From: Intrasporangiaceae bacterium | Lineage (GTDB): Bacteria; Actinomycetota; Actinomycetes; Actinomycetales; Dermatophilaceae | DNA: 64,000 nt | Assembly (NCBI GenBank): GCA_021324575.1 | Contig: JAJPIW010000032.1 | Span: 1-64,000 of the forward strand | Direction of reading: 5' to 3' | Shown: positions 49,243-58,580 of the stretch, piece by piece | Layout: every line of letters begins with the position of its first letter | Position numbering within the stretch: position 1 is the first letter of the stretch | The notes under the pieces: model-generated | What the model was told of the DNA's origin: nothing | The model's input: only the letters and a program-made list of their open reading frames with translations | The model's database searches: none | Translations under genes and position numbers: made by a program

Positions 49243-50265
49243 GCCGCTGGTGGGCGGGCGACCGACGCGATGCCGCCGCCCTTTTCCTCGACTGGACCGT
49301 TCCCCTCCTGCCCGACACCCGCCGGCAGTGGGGTCGAGCCATGCAGGCCGAGCTGGCCGGCCTCGGCCCCTCGGCCGATCGGTGGCGGTTCGCCGGAGGC
49401 TGCGCACTGGCCATCCTGCGGCGCCCGTCACTCGGCGCGCTCGGGGCGCTGCTGGTTCCGGTCGGGTTCGTCGTAGCGACGGTCCGGCTCACCGCCGGGA
49501 CGGCATACCTTCCTCTTCACCTGGTCCTCATTGCGATGGTGATCGTGCTGGCGGCGCTCTACCTGTGCGGCGATCGCGTCGAGCTCTTCGTGCCACGGCG
49601 CACGGGATCGCACGTGGCCGGCGCGGTCCGAGTCGGCGGTGCGCTGACTCTCGGGTGGCTCGCCCTGGGCATCGTGCTCAGCCACCGCTCCGGCGACGGC
49701 AACGTCGTGGACCGCGCCAGCACCGGCGTGCCCATCTTCACCGTCCTGCTCGGGCTCTGCCTCGTCGGGTTCCTGGCGCTGACGTCGCCCGCGCTCGCTG
49801 ACAACCGCGTTCTGACGCGCGGCGTCGGTCTCGGCGTCCTGGCGGCGGTCGCCTGGCTGGCGACGGCTCTGGCGGCTCTGCCGATCCCCCCTGTCAAGTG
49901 CGTCGGCGTTCCTGATCCTGGCGGCCGCGATCCTGACCGGAGCGGGCCTGGGCGCGCGACGCGGTGATGCAGCGATCACGGCGCTGTGCGTGGCCCTGGT
50001 CGGGTCCCTGTCGATCTTCGTCGTCGTCCAGCTGGCACTGGCCTTCGGCCCGGCGGGCTGGATCCCGTCGGACACGGCAGCCCTCACCCCGGCTGCTCGG
50101 CTCGCGCAGAGCCGGGTCGAGGCGTTGGAGAGCTATCTCAGCCTCATGCTGGTGGGTGTCGCCGCGGCCGTGACGATCCTCCTCCGGGCCATGAACCGCC
50201 ACCCCTGGGCCCAGCCGGCACCGCAGCCATCCGCCGCGGCCACCGTCGTCGACCCGATCGGCTGA
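49239..50265 (+). pseudogene. PadR-linked membrane protein, frameshifted at a C6 run
   Basis: Two frames together make one multi-helix membrane protein. The first (49239-49967, starting SRWWAGDRRDAAALFLDW) has about five helices and ends abruptly in PVKCVGVPDPGGRD. The second frame resumes the hydrophobic pattern as SSASAFLILAAAILTGAGLG and continues to 50265 with two more helices. Removing one C from the run 49886-49891 (CCCCCC) joins them as PIPLSSASAFL. The gene overlaps padR by GTGA, as PadR target genes often do. A sequencing error and a true frameshift cannot be separated here. Confidence 0.7.
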
Positions 50266-50268
50266 CGC

Positions 50269-50688
50269 TCAGGCGCCCGGCGGCTTGTCGCGGATGAGAC
50301 AGGTGATCCGCGACGTGCAGATCCGGCGGCCCTGCCCGTCGGTGATGACGACCTCCCAGCAGGCCAGGGTGTTGCCGAGGCTGAGTGGTGTGGCGACCCC
50401 GGTGACCCATTCACCCTGCCCGGCGCGGTGGTGGGTGGCGTTGATGTCCAGGCCCACGGTGATCCGCTCCGGACCGGCGTGGATCGCCGACCCGATCGAG
50501 CCGAGGGTCTCGGCGAGGACGACCGACGCGCCACCGTGGAGCAGCCCGTAGGGCTGGGTGTTGCCGGCGACCGGCATCCGGGCCACCACCCGCTGGGTCG
50601 AGCCCTCGAGGAACTCGATCCCCATCCGCTCGCCGAGGGTTCCCCGGTTCAGCTCGGTCAGCTCCTCCACCGTGAGCGAGGCAGTCAT
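50269..50688 (-). CDS. PaaI-type hotdog-fold thioesterase
   Basis: The 139-residue protein has the hotdog thioesterase signature NTQPYGLLHGGASVVLAETLGS near residue 43 (HGG loop) and a partner strand GLDINATHHRAG. Related proteins hydrolyse DHNA-CoA or phenylacetyl-CoA; the exact substrate is unclear. It is divergent from polA, a common actinobacterial arrangement. A GAAGGGA SD precedes the ATG. Confidence 0.85.
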   Translation of the reverse strand: MTASLTVEELTELNRGTLGERMGIEFLEGSTQRVVARMPVAGNTQPYGLLHGGASVVLAETLGSIGSAIHAGPERITVGLDINATHHRAGQGEWVTGVATPLSLGNTLACWEVVITDGQGRRICTSRITCLIRDKPPGA

Positions 50689-50721
50689 CGTGGTCCCTTC
50701 GGTCGTGTCCCTGGTCTCGCC

Positions 50722-50727
50722 TAGGCT
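50722..50727 (+). promoter_or_regulatory. -10 box of polA
   Basis: TAGGCT ends 7 nt before the polA GTG. It is part of the palindrome GCCTAGGC, so a weak reverse -10 (TAGGCG) for the divergent thioesterase overlaps it. Confidence 0.45.
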
Positions 50728-50734
50728 GCCATGC

Positions 50735-53410
50735 GTGAGTCGACTTCTGTTGCTGGACGGGCACTCCCTTGCCTACCGTGCGTTCTTCGCCCTCCCGGCC
50801 GAGAACTTCTCCACCAGCACCGGCCAGCACACCAACGGCGTCTACGGGTTCACGGCGATGCTCATCAACGTGCTGCGCGACGAGCAGCCCACCCACGTCG
50901 CCGTCGCCTTCGACGTCTCCCGGCAGACCTTCCGGACCGAGGCGTATGCCGAGTACAAAGCCGGGCGTTCGGCCACCCCGACCGAGTTCTCCGGGCAGAT
51001 CCCGCTGCTCAAGGAGGTGCTCGACGCGCTGCGGATCCGGCACGTCGAGGTCGACGGCATGGAGGCCGACGACATCATCGCCACCCTGACGACGCGGGGC
51101 GAGGAGGCCGGGATGCAGGTGCTCATCTGCTCCGGCGACCGCGACACCTTCCAGCTGGTCAGTGACGACGTCACCGTCCTCTACCCGATGCGTGGGGTCT
51201 CGGAGATGGCGCGGATGACGCCCGACGCGGTCGAGGCCCGCTACGGCGTGCGGCCCGACCGCTACAGCGACCTGGCGGCACTGGTGGGGGAGAGCAGCGA
51301 CAACCTGCCCGGTGTGCCCGGGGTCGGGCCCAAGACGGCGGCCAAGTGGATCAACCAGTTCGGAGACCTCACCGGCCTGGTCGCCCACATCGACGAGATC
51401 AAGGGCAAGGCCGGCGACTCGGTCCGTGCCCACCTCGACGGGGTCCTGCGCAACCGCCGGCTCAACCAGCTCGTCAAGGACGTCGACACGGGTGTGACCC
51501 TCGAGGACCTCGAGCGGGTCAACTGGGACCGCGAGCAGGTCCACACCGTCTTCGACGGCCTGGAGTTCCGGGTCCTGCGCGACCGGCTCTTCGACTACCT
51601 CTCGCCGGTCGAGGACGAGGCGGCCGAGGGCGGGTTCGACCTCGACGGCAACATCCTCGCCAGCGAGGACGTCCCCGGCTGGCTGGCCCACCATGCACCG
51701 GCCGGTGCCACGGTCGGCGTCCACGTCATCGGCTCCTGGGGCGCGGGCCGCGGCGACACGACAGCCGTCGCGCTGGCCACCGAGGCCGGCTCCGCGGCAT
51801 ACATCGACGTGACCGCCCTGGAGCCCGGCGCCGACGCGGCCGTCGCCGACTGGCTCGCCGACCCGGACCGGCACAAGGTGCTGCACGACGCCAAGGGCCC
51901 CATGCACGCGCTCGCGGCGCGCGGCTGGTCGCTGAAGGGCGTCACGACCGACACCGCCCTGGCGGCCTACCTGGTCCGGCCCGACCAGCGGTCCTACGAC
52001 CTTGCCGACCTCGTGCTGCGCCACCTCGGCCGTGAGCTCAAGGCCGAGACCGAGGCGACCGGTCAGGGGCTGCTCCAGTTCGACGACACCGACGACGCGG
52101 CGGCCGACGACGCCATGGTCCGTGCCCGGGCGGTCCTCGACCTCGCCGGCGCGCTCGCCGAGCAGCTCGAGGCGACCGGCGGCACCGAACTGATGCGCAC
52201 GGTCGAGCTGCCGCTGGAGGAGGTGCTCTTCGACATGGAGAGCACCGGGATCGCCGCGGACATGTCCGGGCTGGTCGAGCTGGAGAAGGACTTTGCCGGC
52301 AAGATGGCCCGCGCCCAGGCCGATGCGTATGCCGCGATCGACGGCGAGCAGATCAACCTCGGCTCGCCCAAGCAGCTGCAGGTCGTCCTCTTCGAGACCC
52401 TCGGTATGCCGAAGACGAAGCGGACCAAGACCGGCTACACGACCGATGCCGACGCGCTCAACGACCTCTACGCCAAGACCGAGCACCCGTTCCTGGAGGC
52501 GCTGCTCCGGCACCGCGACAACGCCCGGCTGCGGGTCACCGTCGAGGGGCTGATCAAGTCGGTCGCCGACGACGCGCGGATCCACACCACCTACATCCAG
52601 ACGATCGCGGCCACCGGCCGGCTCTCCTCCACCGACCCCAACCTGCAGAACGTCCCGATCCGCACCGAGGAGGGCCGCCGGATCCGCGAGGCGTTCGTTG
52701 TGGGTGACGGGTTCGAGTCGCTCATGTCGGCCGACTACAGCCAGATCGAGATGCGGATCATGGCGCACCTGTCCGGCGACGCCGCGCTGATCGAGGCGTT
52801 CCGGTCCGGGGAGGACCTGCACCGCTTCGTCGGGTCCCGCGTCTTTGCCGTGGAGCCCGCCGACGTCACCGGCGAGATGCGCAGCAAGATCAAGGCGATG
52901 TCCTACGGCCTGGCCTACGGGCTGTCGGCCTTCGGGCTGTCCAAGCAGCTCACCATCTCCACGTCCGAGGCGAGCGGGCTCATGGACATGTACTTCGAGC
53001 GGTTCGGCGGGGTGCGCGACTACCTGCGCGACGTCGTCCTCGAGGCCGGCAAGAACGGCTACACCTCGACCATGCTCGGCCGTCGCCGCTACCTTCCCGA
53101 CCTGACGAGCGACAACCGCCAGCGTCGCGAGATGGCCGAGCGGATGGCTCTCAACGCCCCGATCCAGGGCTCGGCCGCCGACATCATGAAGGTCGCCATG
53201 CTCGGTGTGGACGCGGCGTTGCGGGCCTCCGGTGCCAGGTCCCGCATGCTGCTCCAGGTCCACGACGAGCTCGTCCTGGAGATCGCGCCAGGGGAGCGGG
53301 CCGACGTGGAGGCGTTGGTGCGCAAGGAGATGGGCTCTGCCGTGACGATGGACGTCCCGCTCGACGTCAGCGTCGGCGTCGGCCAGTCCTGGCACGCCGC
53401 CGCCCACTAG
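50735..53410 (+). CDS. polA: DNA polymerase I
   Basis: It fills gaps and removes primers in replication and repair. The 891-residue protein has an N-terminal 5'-3' exonuclease (LLLLDGHSLAYRAFFALP, GDRDTFQLV), a central 3'-5' exonuclease-like domain that seems to lack the usual acidic residues, and the polymerase domain with SADYSQIEMRIMAHLSGD, YGLAYGLSAFGLSKQL and VHDELVLEIAP. GTG 50735 was chosen over the upstream track start because of the -10 spacing and the conserved start. Confidence 0.96.
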   Translation: MSRLLLLDGHSLAYRAFFALPAENFSTSTGQHTNGVYGFTAMLINVLRDEQPTHVAVAFDVSRQTFRTEAYAEYKAGRSATPTEFSGQIPLLKEVLDALRIRHVEVDGMEADDIIATLTTRGEEAGMQVLICSGDRDTFQLVSDDVTVLYPMRGVSEMARMTPDAVEARYGVRPDRYSDLAALVGESSDNLPGVPGVGPKTAAKWINQFGDLTGLVAHIDEIKGKAGDSVRAHLDGVLRNRRLNQLVKDVDTGVTLEDLERVNWDREQVHTVFDGLEFRVLRDRLFDYLSPVEDEAAEGGFDLDGNILASEDVPGWLAHHAPAGATVGVHVIGSWGAGRGDTTAVALATEAGSAAYIDVTALEPGADAAVADWLADPDRHKVLHDAKGPMHALAARGWSLKGVTTDTALAAYLVRPDQRSYDLADLVLRHLGRELKAETEATGQGLLQFDDTDDAAADDAMVRARAVLDLAGALAEQLEATGGTELMRTVELPLEEVLFDMESTGIAADMSGLVELEKDFAGKMARAQADAYAAIDGEQINLGSPKQLQVVLFETLGMPKTKRTKTGYTTDADALNDLYAKTEHPFLEALLRHRDNARLRVTVEGLIKSVADDARIHTTYIQTIAATGRLSSTDPNLQNVPIRTEEGRRIREAFVVGDGFESLMSADYSQIEMRIMAHLSGDAALIEAFRSGEDLHRFVGSRVFAVEPADVTGEMRSKIKAMSYGLAYGLSAFGLSKQLTISTSEASGLMDMYFERFGGVRDYLRDVVLEAGKNGYTSTMLGRRRYLPDLTSDNRQRREMAERMALNAPIQGSAADIMKVAMLGVDAALRASGARSRMLLQVHDELVLEIAPGERADVEALVRKEMGSAVTMDVPLDVSVGVGQSWHAAAH

Positions 53411-53423
53411 ACACCTGAGGCGG

Positions 53424-54743
53424 TCAGCGGATCGCGGGCTGCTCCGGTGACGTGAAGTCCTCGGCGAGCGGCGGGGCCAGCTTGGCTACCTCCAGCTCCT
53501 GGGCCTTGGCAGCACCCAACAGCACGAAGGTGGCGAGAGCGACGAGCAGCGTCAGGTCCACAGCGAGCTTGAGGCTCAGCAGCCCGTTGACCGAGTGAAC
53601 CCCGACGAATCCGGTGGTCATGACAACGAGAGCCCCCCAGATGAGCCATACGGACCGCTGGTGCTCCTGGGCAAGGGCGCTGTAGACGAGCAGCTGGATG
53701 AGGCTGAGCACGGAACCCAAGGCAGCGAACACCCAGAGTCGGTCCTGGACTTCCGAATAGCTGGGCCCACCCACGAAACCGAGCGCCGGGCCGGATAGCA
53801 CGCTCACGACAGCCGTCGCCGACGCCCCCATGGCGAGGACGACACCCAGACCGAGCAGGTGCGTCCGTGGTCCACCCCGGCTGCGGGCCAACGCCGGGAA
53901 GGCCACGATGACGACGAACTGGGGCAGGAAGAGGACGGCCTTGGTGAGCACCAGCCCCGCGGCATACAGGCCGGCACGATGGTCATCGAGAGTGGCGCGA
54001 GCAACAACGACGTCGATGTTGCTGACGGCGAAGAACGCCAACAGCACGTGGGCGCTGTGTGCGACCTCGCGTGCGATGCTGCCGCCTTCCCAGGTCGACC
54101 AGGTCGACTCGGGTTCGGCTCCGACCGGTGGTTCAGGTGCGCCCCGGACGGGGCGTCGCAGTGCGAACCACCCGACGACGGCCGGAACTGCAGCGCCCAG
54201 TGCGACTCCGAACATGGCGCCTAGCGTCGAGCGGTCGACCAGCAGCGCCGCACATCCCAGGATGAGGCGGGCCACGCCCATCGCGATGTAGACGGACGAC
54301 ACTGACCCCCAGCGGCGTTCGCCTTGCAGGATCCCGACCTGCCCTCCCATCAGGCAGAGAAAGCCGGCGGAGACGGCCATCAACGCCGCGCTCAGCCAGG
54401 AGTCCAGCCGCAGAACTCGGGTGATGAGGGGTACGGCGAGGAGGCAGATAACGGTCACGCCGACTGCGGCACGACGACTCGCCCGAAGAACGGAGTCCTC
54501 GATCTGGTGCCGGTCCTCTGGGGACCGAGCGACGCGGCGGGCGCCTGTGGTCTGCAGTCCGAGCGAGACGACGTTGACGACGATGAGGACACCGAGAATC
54601 GAGGAGAACTGGCCGAACTGCCCGGGGCCGAGCCAGCGGGCCATCACAATCGTGAGGCCGTATGTCGTGACGTTCATGATCGCGATTGCTGCTGCCACGA
54701 TGGCGCCGCCGAGCATCGACCGGATTCGGGAGCTGGCGCGCAC
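53424..54743 (-). CDS. Polysaccharide flippase-like membrane protein
   Basis: The 439-residue protein has about 12-14 membrane helices and the layout of Wzx/MurJ-type flippases (NVTTYGLTIVMARWLGPGQFGQFSSILGVL near the N terminus). It probably exports lipid-linked glycans made by the genes to its right. On the reverse strand TAACCT ends 6 nt before GTG 54743, so this start is preferred to TTG 54749. It converges on polA with only 13 bp between the stops. Confidence 0.8.
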   Translation of the reverse strand: MRASSRIRSMLGGAIVAAAIAIMNVTTYGLTIVMARWLGPGQFGQFSSILGVLIVVNVVSLGLQTTGARRVARSPEDRHQIEDSVLRASRRAAVGVTVICLLAVPLITRVLRLDSWLSAALMAVSAGFLCLMGGQVGILQGERRWGSVSSVYIAMGVARLILGCAALLVDRSTLGAMFGVALGAAVPAVVGWFALRRPVRGAPEPPVGAEPESTWSTWEGGSIAREVAHSAHVLLAFFAVSNIDVVVARATLDDHRAGLYAAGLVLTKAVLFLPQFVVIVAFPALARSRGGPRTHLLGLGVVLAMGASATAVVSVLSGPALGFVGGPSYSEVQDRLWVFAALGSVLSLIQLLVYSALAQEHQRSVWLIWGALVVMTTGFVGVHSVNGLLSLKLAVDLTLLVALATFVLLGAAKAQELEVAKLAPPLAEDFTSPEQPAIR

Positions 54744-54797
54744 CGGCAAAGGTTACTGGCTGGTCAAGATCGGTGGCGGGTGGTTGTGAGACCCGCT

Positions 54798-55508
54798 TCA
54801 GAACGGGTCATACGGACCGAGGTGCCCGGCGAGCGCCGCCACCCGACGAAGGCGCAGCCTGAGCAGGATCTTGATACCGACGTTGCGCAGCCACCACGGA
54901 AGCTGACGGACGATCGCCCACCGCGACGAGGGCGTCGGTCGCATGACGCGAAGGGTGGCCAACGACCCGGCGCGACCTTCATATGCCAGGTGCCGGCTCG
55001 GCAGGATGTGGCGCAGAACCGCGAGCGTCACACCGATCGAGGAGAAGCAGTCGTGCAGTAGCAAGCGGCCTCCCTCGGGGAGGAACTGCGCCCAGGCCAG
55101 GTCGTCGCTGACGGTCCAGTAGTCGTGTTTTCCGTCGACGTAGAGCAGGTCGATCGAGTCACCCCACGCCGGTCGGAGCTCGTTACTGCGCCTGGTGATG
55201 AGTCGCACCCGGTCACGGACACCAGCGGCCCCGAGGTTGCTCTCGAAGACGTCACGCGTGGTGGGACCGCCGAACAGGCGCCCGCCTACGAACGGGTCGA
55301 TGGCAGTCACCCTTACGTCGACGCGTCCAGCGAGCACGACCGTCGAGCGTCCCCGGTGTGAGCCGATCTCGACCACATGCGCACCAGGCGGCAACGCGGC
55401 TGCACAGTCGTAGAGGACCTCGGCCTGCGCGCGGGTCAGCCAGCCGCCGATCATCTCGGCGTTGTTCCACACCTCACGGAAGCCCGGTCGGCCGGCGTCG
55501 GACGCCAA
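54798..55508 (-). CDS. Class I SAM methyltransferase-like protein
   Basis: The 236-residue protein has the motif HVVEIGSHRGRSTVVLA near residue 42, then AIDPFVGG and LLYVDGKHDYWTVSDD, as in Methyltransf_24/CmcI-like enzymes. Its substrate is probably a sugar or lipid-linked glycan. TTG 55508 was chosen because GGGAGG lies 4 nt upstream; upstream in-frame starts lie in the divergent gene's region. The C terminus is basic. Confidence 0.7.
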   Translation of the reverse strand: MASDAGRPGFREVWNNAEMIGGWLTRAQAEVLYDCAAALPPGAHVVEIGSHRGRSTVVLAGRVDVRVTAIDPFVGGRLFGGPTTRDVFESNLGAAGVRDRVRLITRRSNELRPAWGDSIDLLYVDGKHDYWTVSDDLAWAQFLPEGGRLLLHDCFSSIGVTLAVLRHILPSRHLAYEGRAGSLATLRVMRPTPSSRWAIVRQLPWWLRNVGIKILLRLRLRRVAALAGHLGPYDPF

Positions 55509-55566
55509 TGCCCCTCCCGTCAGATCATCTAGGGTGTGCGAGTCCCGACAGCATAGAGAGGTCCCC

Positions 55567-57312
55567 GTGCCTAGCACCCCGCCTCGCGTCGTCACTGCGG
55601 CGTTGGACGGGTGGGTCACTGTCGTGGCTGGGTTCCTCGTGTGGCCCCTGCTCGTCCGCACGGGTTACCCGTTTGCCCGGGACCTTGTGTTCACACCCAA
55701 GCTGCCCCTGCGCCCCGAGACGCTGGGCCTTGGCACCTCTTCCCCTCGGGCGGCTCCGCTCGACGCGATCGTTGCCGTTGCATCAACCATCGTCGACGGG
55801 GGTGTCCTCGCGAAGGTCCTGGTTCCAGGAGCACTTCTGCTGGCGGGTTGGGGCGCCCACCGACTGGCGTCGCCGCTCGCCTGGCCGGCTCGTATGGCAG
55901 TCGCGGGTTTTGCCGTCTGGAACCCGTTCGTTGTCGAGCGGCTGGGTCTAGGGCAATGGGCCTTGCTCTATGCGTATGCCGCGCTGTTCTGGATGGTCCC
56001 GCTCCTCTCGCCTGAGGGTGGGCGTGGCCGGCAGCCGCGGCGCGGCCCCGTGGCGGCCAGTGCACCCTGGCTGGCGATCGCCGCCATCACTCCGACCGGC
56101 GCCGTCCTGGCGGGCAGCTTCGCCCTCGCCGTGGGGCTGAGGCGCGGCCGTGGACAGATAGGGCGCAACGGTCGCCTGATCCTGCTCGTGACTCTGGTGC
56201 AGCTGCCCTGGCTGGTGCCGGCTGCACTGGGCGGAGCCGCCGCGCTGTCCGACCCGGCCGGTGTTTCAGCCTTCGCGGCTCGATCCGAGCGGCCCGGCCC
56301 GGCATTTTTTTCCCTGGCGGGGCTCGGCGGCATCTGGGATCGGCTGAGTGCTCCTGGCACTCGGTCCGGCGTTCTCGGCTTCGCGACGTCGATCGTCGTC
56401 GTGGTGGCTGTTGGGCTGGTGGCGCTGCGCCCGAGGCGCCTTGGTCTTCCGGCCAGGCTGCTCCCTGTAGGCATCGCGTCCCTGCTCCTGGCCGGCCTGA
56501 CCAGCCTTCCCGGCGGGGCCGCCGCGATGGGCGACCTCACCTCCGTCATACCGGGCCTTGGCCTTCTTCGCGACGCGCAGAAGTGGCTCGCCGCCTTCGT
56601 CGTCCTCGCCGTCCTCTGTGTCGGGCTCGTGCTGGATCACATCCTTCCGCTCCTGCGTCGTGCCGCGCCCGCAGTCGGGATCGGGGCTGCGGCTGTCGGT
56701 GTTGGCCTGCCGTGGTTGCTGCTTCCCGACGGCATGGCGGTCGTACACCGCGTTGTCCAGCCGCAGTCCTACCCGCCCGCGTTCGAACAGGCTGCCCGGG
56801 TCATTGCTGCCGATCCCGGACCCGTCATCACGCTGCCCTGGAGCCTGTACCGGGTCTTCCCATGGGCGGGTCCGTATGCCACGTACGACCCCGCATCGCG
56901 CTGGTTCGACGCGCCGGTCGTGACCGATGACACCCTTCGGGTTGGCTCGATCACCATCGGCGGGGAGGACCCCGTCGCCTCCCGGGTCGGCACCGTTGTG
57001 CAGAGTCCTTCGCGGGGGACGGGCGCCCAGCTCAGCGCTCTGGGAGTGCGCTACATCGTGGTCTACACCGGCGTGCAGGGTGCCGTAGGGATGGCCGACG
57101 AGATCGGTTCAGGGCCCGGAGTCCAGACCCTGGTGGCGGCAGACGGACTGTCGCTCCTGCAACTGCCCGGGGGGACGGAGTCAGCGGGAGCGAGCACGTA
57201 CGCGGCACCCGTGGTGGCTGCCGTCGACCTCGCCGTACTGCTGGCCATCATTGTGGCGTCCACCGGACTAGCGTCAGGTCGGAGACGCGACCGCTCTGTT
57301 ACCCTTTGGTAG
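55567..57312 (+). CDS. AftD-like polytopic membrane glycosyltransferase
   Basis: The 581-residue protein has about 12 membrane helices, an early extracytoplasmic loop and a soluble C-terminal part with a PVITLPWSLYRVFPWAGPYATYDPA segment. It resembles the GT-C core of alpha-(1-3)-arabinofuranosyltransferase AftD (DUF3367) but is less than half the mycobacterial length, and the next gene is a DUF2613 peptide, which adjoins aftD in mycobacteria. The call rests on topology and synteny; I see no catalytic motif I can name. GTG 55567 follows GAGAGG. Confidence 0.55.
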   Translation: MPSTPPRVVTAALDGWVTVVAGFLVWPLLVRTGYPFARDLVFTPKLPLRPETLGLGTSSPRAAPLDAIVAVASTIVDGGVLAKVLVPGALLLAGWGAHRLASPLAWPARMAVAGFAVWNPFVVERLGLGQWALLYAYAALFWMVPLLSPEGGRGRQPRRGPVAASAPWLAIAAITPTGAVLAGSFALAVGLRRGRGQIGRNGRLILLVTLVQLPWLVPAALGGAAALSDPAGVSAFAARSERPGPAFFSLAGLGGIWDRLSAPGTRSGVLGFATSIVVVVAVGLVALRPRRLGLPARLLPVGIASLLLAGLTSLPGGAAAMGDLTSVIPGLGLLRDAQKWLAAFVVLAVLCVGLVLDHILPLLRRAAPAVGIGAAAVGVGLPWLLLPDGMAVVHRVVQPQSYPPAFEQAARVIAADPGPVITLPWSLYRVFPWAGPYATYDPASRWFDAPVVTDDTLRVGSITIGGEDPVASRVGTVVQSPSRGTGAQLSALGVRYIVVYTGVQGAVGMADEIGSGPGVQTLVAADGLSLLQLPGGTESAGASTYAAPVVAAVDLAVLLAIIVASTGLASGRRRDRSVTLW

Positions 57313-57331
57313 CCCTAGCCGAGGAGTTTTG

Positions 57332-57472
57332 ATGCTGAAGACCGTTGTCGCCCCAGTCGTCACGGGGATCGTGCTGGCGGCTCTTTCTCTTTTCGGTCTT
57401 GTGCAGTCACAGACGTCGGCCCCGGCCAAGAACCCCGCCAGCCAGGCGATCATCTCTTACGGCGACCGCTGA
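57332..57472 (+). CDS. DUF2613-type small exported protein (46 aa)
   Basis: The 46-residue frame is below the track's size cut. It has a basic N terminus, one hydrophobic helix (VVAPVVTGIVLAALSLFGLV) and the tail KNPASQAIISYGDR, matching the DUF2613 pattern of N-terminal signal plus NPAS-x-x-I-x-YG. The ATG follows GAGGAG by 5 nt, 19 bp after the AftD-like gene. DUF2613 proteins adjoin aftD in mycobacteria (from memory). Its last 23 bp overlap the end of the convergent glycosyltransferase. Confidence 0.75.
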   Translation: MLKTVVAPVVTGIVLAALSLFGLVQSQTSAPAKNPASQAIISYGDR

Positions 57473-58580
57473 CCGCTTCTCGCGGTCGAGAGTTGCGTTC
57501 CCACACGCGGAGAAGCGCCTGAGCGGAGTCGTCCCAGTCCACATTCGTGGACCGTTCGCGAGCGGCTTGTGACATCTTCTCGGCCATTGGACCATCAGCG
57601 AGCAGCACCTCGATGGCAGCGACAAGGGCGTCGAAGTCATCCACGACCAGACCGGTGACGCCATCCACGATCGACTCGTTGAGCCCGCCGCTGGAGCGGT
57701 AGCCCACTGTCGGTGTCCCCTGCGCTGCGGCCTCGGTCACAGCCAGCCCCCACCCTTCCTTGGCAGAAGGCAGAACCATGACCCTGGCGCCCGCGAGCAG
57801 GCGATCGCGCTCGTCGTCGCTCACCCGCCCATGGAACTTCACCATGTCTTCCACGCCGGCTTCGTGGGCGACCGCCTCCAGACGGTCTCGCCACCATCCG
57901 TCGCCGATGAGGTCGACCCCGAGGTCGGGAATGGTGGCACGCAGCCGAGCGGCGGCGAGAACGACATGTTCGATCTGCTTGTGCGGAACCAGTCGGGCCA
58001 ACACCGCGATCCGCCGGGCGCGCAGCTCGATCGGACCGCCCTGGTTTGGCCGAGAGGTCAGGCCGTTGGGCACGATGTTCACATCGGCCGGAGGCACGCC
58101 CAGGGCGATCAGGTCGTTGCGCGAAGTCTGCGACACGGTGACGTAGGGGCGACCGCGGTAGAGCCGCGTCGCGAGCCGTGACTCCAGAAACCAGCCAAGC
58201 CGGCCCTTCATCCCGGGGTAGATGATCTGCCACTGTGTCCGGTGCACGTGGTGGACCAGGGCGATGACTCCCCGCCGCCGCACCAGTGGAGTTCCGAACG
58301 GAATGCCATTGATGACGTCGACAACCAGGTCGGTGCTCCGCCTGCGCGTCATTGCGTAACCCAAACCGTGCAGATAGACCGTGAGCCGACCCCCCGCCCG
58401 CCGACAGCGGATTCCGTCCACCACCTCCCGCCGGGCGGCACCCTGTGCCCGGGACGTGACGACGATGACGTCGTGACCGGCGGACACCCAACGTCGGCCC
58501 AGCTCGTGGAGGTAGACCTCGGAGCCGCCTGCCTCGGGATGCCGAATGTCGCGCCACGTCAGGATGAGAATGCGCATCAT
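57450..58580 (-). CDS. GT4-family glycosyltransferase
   Basis: The 376-residue protein starts MMRILILTWRDIRHPEAGGSE, a GT4 glycosyltransferase N terminus with the donor-binding GGSEVYLHELGRRW. The C-terminal half has DLIGDGWWRDRLE and the E-x7-E motif region PSAKEGWGLAVTEAAAQGTPTVGY. It transfers a sugar from a nucleotide donor to a lipid- or glycan acceptor at the cytoplasmic face. The start overlaps the upstream stop (ATGATG). Confidence 0.88.
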   Translation of the reverse strand: MMRILILTWRDIRHPEAGGSEVYLHELGRRWVSAGHDVIVVTSRAQGAARREVVDGIRCRRAGGRLTVYLHGLGYAMTRRRSTDLVVDVINGIPFGTPLVRRRGVIALVHHVHRTQWQIIYPGMKGRLGWFLESRLATRLYRGRPYVTVSQTSRNDLIALGVPPADVNIVPNGLTSRPNQGGPIELRARRIAVLARLVPHKQIEHVVLAAARLRATIPDLGVDLIGDGWWRDRLEAVAHEAGVEDMVKFHGRVSDDERDRLLAGARVMVLPSAKEGWGLAVTEAAAQGTPTVGYRSSGGLNESIVDGVTGLVVDDFDALVAAIEVLLADGPMAEKMSQAARERSTNVDWDDSAQALLRVWERNSRPREAVSGRRKR

